A stretch of DNA of 64,000 nucleotides from Schistosoma haematobium (lineage: Eukaryota > Platyhelminthes > Trematoda > Strigeidida > Schistosomatidae). A program made the position numbers and the translations under genes. Every line of letters begins with the position of its first letter. The first letter of the stretch is position 1. Of the stretch, positions 57,704-64,000 are shown in pieces. The notes below the pieces were generated by a model that saw nothing but the letters and a program-made list of their open reading frames with translations, had not been told where the DNA came from and did not search any database. The stretch spans positions 11,352,152 to 11,416,151 of the forward strand of contig NC_067197.1 of NCBI RefSeq assembly GCF_000699445.3. The letters are read 5' to 3'.

Positions 57704-58199
57704 AACTTCTTACTGCACATGATCTTATGTGCTACAAAGTAGTCTGCTCCTCAAATGGTCCACAAAATCTACTAGCAACCTGTAGTCATCAAGAACCCTA
57801 ATCTTCTTTTGCTAGACCGCAAAAAGCACTATTGGGCAGAGTACAGACGAATTGGAAACAAGGGCAAGGACAATACAACATACGGCATACACCATATAAG
57901 AAACTTATGCACAAATGCAATAAGAGAAGACGGGCTTCAGTACTAGATGAAGCTTATCGATAAATTTGCCTCCAATCCGAAGAGCTTATTCTGTCATGCA
58001 ACCTCTCTTCGACAAATCAAAACTGGAGCTTCCTAACTGCTAGGTCCTATTAGCCCGACCAACAACGACGGCGATGCCGCTAACTTTCTGATCGAACAGG
58101 ACTGTCAGACGTTTCAACCGAACCACAGTAACTATATGATGAATGCTTCATCTGTAACTGCACAGGACTTTCCAAAGTGAACCTGATCCCTTGCTCGGT

Positions 58200-59450
58200 G
58201 CACCGGAATCTGCAACACCTAAATAAGACACTTCTCTTGGTCTGGATATGGTTCATTCTGCTATACTGAGGAAAGCTTCAATCTTGGCAACACCTCTTAG
58301 CGTGCTATTCTTGCACTCGCTAAGCCGAGACAAATTGCCTGAAATTTGGAATCTGGCTCATATCACATCAATTTTTGAAGACGGTTGACACAGCGAGCCT
58401 TCAAGTTTCCGACCGGTAGCTCTATACACTCAAGAATTGTGGAGTCCCTGATATGCGACGGTATACACAACTATTTATTATCCTTAAACTTTTCACCCCA
58501 ACAGCACGTTTTCAGGATTGGTCATTCTTGTAAAACCAACCTGCTGACTGCTGTGAACATATGAACAACCATCCTTGATAGCAAGGGGAAGGTTGATGTA
58601 ATTTACCTCCACTTCTCGAAAGCTTTTGATAGGGTCAACCATATATGTCTTATCAGTAAGCTAAAACGATTAGGTTTCAAATCACCTCCAATTGACTGAC
58701 TCACTTCATATCTAAAAAATCGACGTTCTAAGGTCAGGGTTAACTTCACTTCCTCTCACGCTATGGAATGTCCTAGTGGGGTCCCTCATAATTCAGTACT
58801 GGAACCTCTTATTTTCTTGATTTATATAGACGATCTTCCATAATAGGTATCGTCTGACTTATTACTTTTCGCTGAAGACGTGAAATTTTGGAGAGAGATA
58901 ATCAACCAAGAGGATATACTGGCACTTCGGGAGGATCTCACTCGGCTTCAAAGTTGGTAAAACGACAACGGATTTACCTTTAACATTTCAAAGTGTAAAG
59001 CAGTTCATTTGAGACATGTTGCAGACTACAGCTACCATATAGGCAACTCCTCTCTAGAATTATCCCAAGTTGAGAACGACTTATGAGTACTGGTGCCTCG
59101 CGATTTGTAGCCATACGCAAAGTGTGACAAAAATGCCTTTCGAGCAAACCTTGCACTGACCAGTTTAACGGAAGAACTTTCACATAATCTTCAACAGTTT
59201 TATTCGTCCCCATTTAGAGTACGGAAACATAGTATTCCCTCTCTCATTCCAAAAGGATAAGGACACTCTAAAAGCAAGCCACGAAATCAGTTCGGGGACT
59301 CAAATTCAAGCTTTATGAACAGCGCATCTAATCACCGAAACTCTACTCATTGGAGTACAGTATCCTTAACACTTATTGACATCCTCCTAAATACTTATTT
59401 AAGCTTTGCTCCAACAAAAATCTAAGGATAACAACCAGAAACTGGTGACA
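58200..59450 (+). pseudogene. CR1 reverse transcriptase, decayed
   Basis: Readable blocks: VDVIYLHFSKAFDRVNHICL (motif A), SGVPHNSVLEPLIFLIYIDD (motif B), then LLFAEDVKFWREI, where the catalytic FADD has become FAED. Many stops and frame changes separate them. Confidence 0.75.
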
Positions 59451-59700
59451 TAACTCAGCATAACGGACTATAGACACAACCTGTACTACTTGAGAGTAGT
59501 CAAATGCTGGAATTAGCTGTCGGCTGAGCTAGTCCAAGAGACTTCCTGAAAGTCCTTTAAGAGGAAACTGGAGTTGTTCTTAAGGACTAAGGATAGTACC
59601 TTACTATGATCTACCAATTTCTTTTTCTTCTTTCATCGGTAATACATCTAGGTTCCTGCCTGGAGGTATTGGTGATTCACGGCTACTAGACACGGAAGCC

Positions 59701-59886
59701 CGTTAAGCGAAAGCTTCTTCTATTCCGTCCAAAACCATTTGAACCATTTGAATATGTCAAACTCCTACATTCTTACCTCTCATATGTGTCAGACAATCTT
59801 ATCGTCTGCGTGCTTTTTATATGCATCAAATGTACTTGCCTATTGAATGAGCATTTTTCAAAGGCAATGAATGTTTGGCTTGAGTT
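59701..59886 (+). promoter_or_regulatory. Short 5' flank of the RalGAPα gene
   Basis: Only about 190 bp separate the last recognisable CR1 sequence from the start codon, so core promoter elements would have to lie here or within the retroelement remnant. A TTTTTATATGC block at 59815 is TATA-like. No firm promoter call is possible. Confidence 0.3.
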
Positions 59887-60904
59887 ATGTTTCGAAGGCA
59901 CAGGCCTAGTGATACTAGCGCAGTTAAGTCTAGGAAAAAGTTTCTAAGCGAAAAAGAAAGTACTCATAAAATAAAGCACTTGAAGATTCTAATAGGTAGT
60001 GAATAAGCTTGTTTTATTTAACCTATGTATCTTTCAGATACCCTACCAGATGATGAACTTCAACCATTTTTCGTTGAAAATTCGTCCCTAATATTCCTAG
60101 TGTTTAGTGATTGTTTCTTCAGTTTAGAGTGGGATGTCAAATTAAAGGGTATATTGTTGTTTTTTGGCATTTCAAATTCATAGGAAGCAGTAATTGCATT
60201 AAAGATTTGGAGGTAGTGCTTACAGTATTTGAGGTGGTATCTTTTTCTGAGTGATCTTATTTTCAGAAAGTACTGTTATTGTTGCCGGAACATATCCACC
60301 AAAGATGGCAGCATAACTGTATCAGTAGGTTTTCTGTGTTTTTAGTAACTCACTTCATCTAGTTGAAGTAATTGAAGATCTCCTATACGAAAAGAATGCG
60401 CTCAATATCCGTAAAAGGGGAATCAGGCTATTTTTAATATGGTATCAAATACTTGGCTTAAATGCGACATCTGTCTGCCACAGACTTTTCTACAATCTGG
60501 TCCCTGAATTTGGCTCACTTATTGCAGAATATCAAAAGCGTGAAAAATGTGATCAGCTCAAGCACAATCATCTTCAGGCTAGAAAATTCTCGACGGATAC
60601 ACGTGGGCAAGTGATGCAAGAGTCAAGATCCTCGAATGTTGTTGCCCCGCGCGAACGCGTCGCACTCCTAACTGCCGCTGCTCTAGGAGAGGATGAATCG
60701 GTAAATGTTTTGATCTCTCCTAAATTTGATAATTTTGTAGTCTGACGATAAATCCCTAGTCCTGCTTCGGGCACTTCTGCGTTTCCTTGTCTCAGAATCC
60801 TTCAAGGTCGAGTGGTCGCAACTTCGGTATGAGCAGCATTTAATGCAGCTATGGTTTCTGTTCGAAAAGTTAAAACATTCGTACCTCCCCGTTATTTTTC
60901 CATG
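59887..60904 (+). CDS. Ral GTPase-activating protein alpha subunit, 5' exons
   Basis: RalGAPα is the catalytic subunit of the RalGAP complex, which switches off Ral GTPases; the GAP domain is C-terminal and outside this window. Six exons: 59887-59995, 60038-60148, 60184-60233, 60267-60324, 60363-60700, 60741-60904. All introns are GT/AG and all junctions are in frame, giving about 276 residues. Against animal RalGAPα I see: an MF start and a basic stretch, HLKILI, LQPFFVENSS, FSLEWDVKLKG, DLEVVLTVFE, LLPEHIHQRWQ, LNIRKRGIRLFLIWYQIL and, at the end, KLKHSYLPVIFPW. The first 130 residues keep family spacing almost without gaps. The start is the ATG at 59887, preceded in frame by TGA at 59881. 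The last donor (TG|GTAAGT, 60905) leads into a long intron filled with RTE copies; no later exon was found before 64000. Confidence 0.9.
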
Positions 60905-61049
60905 GTAAGTGTTTTAGAATGTGAGTAATCTAATCTCACGTCTAACAGTTTATGATTATTGATCTAAAAACTTCCTACTTAATAGATCGTGCTATGCTCT
61001 GAGAAGTATTTTTATCCTACAAGGCCGTTACGAATAAATGACATTCTTA

Positions 61050-61680
61050 GTTTATGGGTTTTCGATCATAGGTATCTTTGAAGTATTAGCCGTGTATTTT
61101 GGGACTACTGAGTAAGCAATGATCGTGCTAGGAGTAGAGTAGTAGGTAAGGATGGCGGATCGATTGAAGAGGTTGCAAGTCTTCACCAACTGAGTTGGTT
61201 GAAACATGTTGCATATGCTCGACCAATTCCCACTTTGGTGGTCGATGCTTTGTACTGTAGGAGAAAGCTGGTGATGACCAAACCAAGACGTGGCATCAGT
61301 CCATAAAATTGCTGACAATCGAACTGAGCCGTGTTACTAGGTATAGACTACCTTGTTAGGGTCCGCGTGATTATCATAACCAATGGTTAAAGAATTGAAT
61401 AAATTAGCTGAAAATTGTTTGGGATGGCCCAGGTGCATCTGCTATTTTTCTTCCTCCAAATTCCGAGATTCCAACTTTTTGTCGTTTTCATTTCACTAAT
61501 TTAAATTTTCTCGAATCGTATCTTCAATGCCTAATCTTTCCTATTACCACTGATACTGTTACTACCTCTACTATTTTGGCGTGACGTTTTTATCTTCGTA
61601 CTAATTGATTATGGCGACTTGAATCGATGTACAAACGTACTAGGTCCTACGTTGTGGTTGAATGACAAGGCAGAACCGCC
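61050..61680 (+). pseudogene. RTE lineage 1 3' fragment, decayed
   Basis: Plus strand: SRVVGKDGGSIEEVASLHQL, then a degraded C-terminus with several stops and the 3' UTR to CTACGTTGTGGTTGAATGAC. More diverged from the 14 kb copy than the 63 kb one. Confidence 0.7.
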
Positions 61681-61689
61681 TGACATTAC

Positions 61690-61880
61690 AATCAGCCAGT
61701 CAGTTGCGAAGTAGAACCTTTCACATACATGCATCGGTTCACTAAGTATAATTCGGTGTTTGAAATGCTGCTAAGTTGGTGGTTAATATCTTATTTGTGG
61801 AGCAAACACGATATCTAAACTAGCGACGAATCCGAATGACTTCACATCAAGGATACGTTTAATGAAGTCTCCTAGTTCTT
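61690..61880 (-). repeat. RTE lineage 1 3' end, opposite orientation
   Basis: Minus strand: the 3' end reads AACCGATGCATGTATGTG, GTTCTACTTCGCAACTGACTGGCTGATTG. It lies tail to tail with the preceding fragment. Confidence 0.6.
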
Positions 61881-63130
61881 GGTCGATCACTGTATTTGAA
61901 GTACTATTCGCAAATTATATAGCCAGTAGCCATAAGTCTTTTACATCTGAAATTACCTGCTGACAATTCGCTTTATTATGCTGAAGAATTCAAGCATGTT
62001 ATAGTGCTGTAGTTATACGTTTTTTCGGGTTTTGTTCTCATGTGGTTTTCCATTGTTCTTGAGTTTGAATAATCTTGTCGATTTTTACAGCTTGGTTACT
62101 TATAATTGTCACTTAATCTATTATTCATGCGCTAGGTGACATACATTACTGTTATTTTTCGGCTTTGAGTCACGTCTCGTTTGTAAATTAGTAATTCCCG
62201 ACTGCACGAGCTAAAGTAAATGTAAAAGGGTTCAGAGATGATACCTATTAATCAGGAACCACGTTGTATAGCCATGAAACAATCTTCTAAGACAGATATC
62301 CTAAAATAAACTATAAAAAAACGAGATATCGTAGTTTGTTTGATTATATTTTCATTACAGTAGACTTACACGAAACATTAGACTTGTATATTTATCATAT
62401 TTCTTCCAATTCTGTCAGTGACAAAAGGAAATATAGTGAGTGGTAATCAATGAGTTCTTTTTGGCTTAATGAAAAAAACCATCTCTTGTTTTCTAATGTC
62501 TCAATTTAGCCTCAGAAACCTCGGTTGATCTGACCTCTAAAGTTACAGTCTAGTATTTCTTCTCCCATCAATTAACTTCGACTAATTTGTATCTCAATCC
62601 AACCCGATGAAGCTTCGTTCTCTGAACTGGATGGTTTAGTCGAAGAGCTTTCATTTTTCTTCTGACTTTAGACAGAAGTCACTCGAATCTCGTGCTAATA
62701 ATGTTATTCAGAAGAACAATTATAGTTCAACGATCAATCCATTCAACCTATAGAATTCTATCAAGATCACCCAACTGAGCTAAAAATCTTCACCATCTCA
62801 ACATGATTTTTAAACCAATAGTGTACTCAAAGCAGTGTTTGAAAGTTTATAATTTATCGTAATTTCCGTAGTTTCTTTATGTATAAAACTACATGACTTG
62901 CCCTCTAATCAATAGTTCTGTATATACACTGTCCCTCATAGGCTAAACTACTGAAAAGATTCTTTAAAAGTTCTGTTGCTTAATTTGACTTTTGTTTTCT
63001 GTCTGTTACTGTTTTTTGTGTAGGAGGAGAGCAATATTTCACTTAATGCATGTTTTTTGTTGGTAGAATAAGGTCTACGCAAGTTGAAAAATCTGGATAG
63101 AGTGTAATCGATGACAAGTTACAAGCTATC
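61881..63130. other. AT-rich intron DNA
   Basis: 62605-62690 repeats the CTGAACTGGATGGTTTAGTCG block of 26405-26530. Nothing else was recognised. Confidence 0.45.
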
Positions 63131-63134
63131 TCAG

Positions 63135-63910
63135 CACGAATTCGAAAAGCTCTTTTGCCTTTTGCCAACTTACGTCACCTATGGCGAAGGCGAGATATCC
63201 GTCTATCAATTAAGCGACAAGTATACTGCTCAGCAGTTCGTTCTGTTTTACTTTACGGTTGCGAAACGTGGCCGTTAAGAGTAGAAGATATTCGTAAGCT
63301 ACTAATATTTGACCACATATGTCTTATAAAGATTGCTCGCATCTGCTGGGATCACCGGGTAAGTAATAGTGAGGTTGGATGTAGGGTATTAGGGAATGAT
63401 GGTAAATCAGTTGATTGGGTTGTAAATCTTCATCGACTGAGGTGGTTGGGCCACGTGTTGCGTATGCCTGAACACCAATTACCACGACGCGCAGTGATGA
63501 CTAGTGTAGAGGATGGTTGGAAAAAAGTTAGGGACGGCCAAACCAAAACGTGGCATCAGTGCTTGAGGTCACTAACTTCTAGTCTGAGCCATGTTGGTAG
63601 ATGCAGACTACTTGGTTGGGGTCCGCGTGACTATCGTAGCCAGTGGTTGGAGACTCTTGGTGACATGGCTCAGAATCGATCACAATGGCATCGGTGTATA
63701 CACTGTCTTCCCTTAAACTATGAGATTAACATCGCTCCATACCTTTCTTCCTTTACTATATCCTTATATGTAATCTTTCTTCTATATATTACCACCTCTG
63801 AATTAACTACTTCTATGAATCCTGTGTTCGTCTTGTTGTGCTAATGAGGTATGGCAACTTGGGTTGATGTATACATGTGCCTGGTCCTACGTTGTAGCTA
63901 ACTGATTGAT
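63135..63910 (+). mobile_element. RTE lineage 1, 5'-truncated, intact C-terminal frame
   Basis: Starts at ATCTCAGCACGAATTCGAAAAGC, equivalent to 16805 in the 14 kb copy, and keeps one open frame (63155-63844): LLYGCETWPLRVEDIRKLLI, RLRWLGHVLRMPEHQLPRRA, WLETLGDMAQNRSQWHRCIH. The 3' UTR lacks the fold-back insertion of the 14 kb copy. Little decay implies a recent insertion. Not autonomous (no EN or RT). Confidence 0.82.
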
Positions 63911-64000
63911 TGAATTGCAAGTCTAACTTATTTTTTTGTTTCGACCTCCACTTTATCCACTGTAATTTGAAGAACCAATTGGTAAATCATGACTCTAAGA

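Larger units (their letters stand above)
55980..59700 (+). mobile_element. CR1-type non-LTR retrotransposon, heavily decayed
   Basis: Plus strand, about 3.7 kb. ORF1-like remnants lie at 56070-56980 (ERYFHGRNIIVQGVSE). The endonuclease (57098-57703) and RT (58200-59450) follow. The 3' part ends in sequence like RFLPGGIGDSRLLDTEA near 59690. Stops and frameshifts throughout. It belongs to the CR1-like group that includes schistosome SR1; the name is not resolved. Confidence 0.75.
60905..64000 (+). other. Long RalGAPα intron (continues)
   Basis: Opens with GTAAGT at 60905. Contains RTE fragments at 61050-61880 and 63135-63910 and AT-rich sequence between. I found no stretch resembling the next RalGAPα exon. 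Confidence 0.6.

Noticed and set aside
1..64000. CRISPR arrays, operons, riboswitches or bacterial-style promoters
   Set aside because: No regularly spaced direct repeats with unique spacers were seen; the gene structures and repeats are those of a trematode nuclear genome.

Overview
The window looks like nuclear DNA of a blood fluke (Schistosoma; species not resolved). It is very AT-rich. It carries tRNA-derived SINEs with hammerhead ribozymes of the Smα type, RTE- and CR1-type non-LTR retrotransposons, Penelope-like elements and several LTR retrotransposon remnants. Its one recognisable cellular gene has introns of only 33-42 bp at its 5' end, as is usual in schistosomes. There are no bacterial features, no CRISPR array and no genuine tRNA or rRNA gene.

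Two host genes are supported. The first (7601-12345, +) is a four-exon gene for a secreted or membrane-anchored protein that I do not recognise. Each exon encodes one three-cysteine module, and the C-terminus is hydrophobic. The second (59887-60904, +, continuing past the window) is the 5' part of the Ral GTPase-activating protein alpha subunit (RalGAPα): six exons, about 276 residues, aligning nearly residue for residue with animal RalGAPα N-termini.

Nearly everything else is mobile DNA. 1-5400: a 200-bp dispersed repeat, Smα SINEs, a Penelope hammerhead and an LTR-element remnant. 7-12 kb: the cysteine-module gene, with repeats in its introns. 12.4-13.2 kb: a Penelope-like (PLE) remnant bounded by inverted repeats. 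13.8-18.1 kb: a three-level nest, in which a SINE is split by a nearly full-length but dead RTE retrotransposon whose 3' UTR holds a fold-back element. 18.6-35 kb: LTR copies, including two solo LTRs in opposite orientation 88 bp apart, plus PLE pieces, SINEs and a second SINE split by an RTE fragment. 35-52 kb: AT-rich DNA with microsatellites, SINEs, RTE tails and a PLE endonuclease remnant. 52-59.7 kb: decayed RTE and CR1 elements ending less than 200 bp before the RalGAPα start codon. 61-64 kb: RTE 3' fragments inside the first long RalGAPα intron.

The strongest theme is the density and variety of hammerhead motifs. At least four sequence-distinct types occur (Smα SINE, a second tRNA-SINE family B, a third SINE family C, and PLE), plus one orphan candidate. 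Some keep every core residue and all three stems. All calls come from reading and hand translation; no database search was run.
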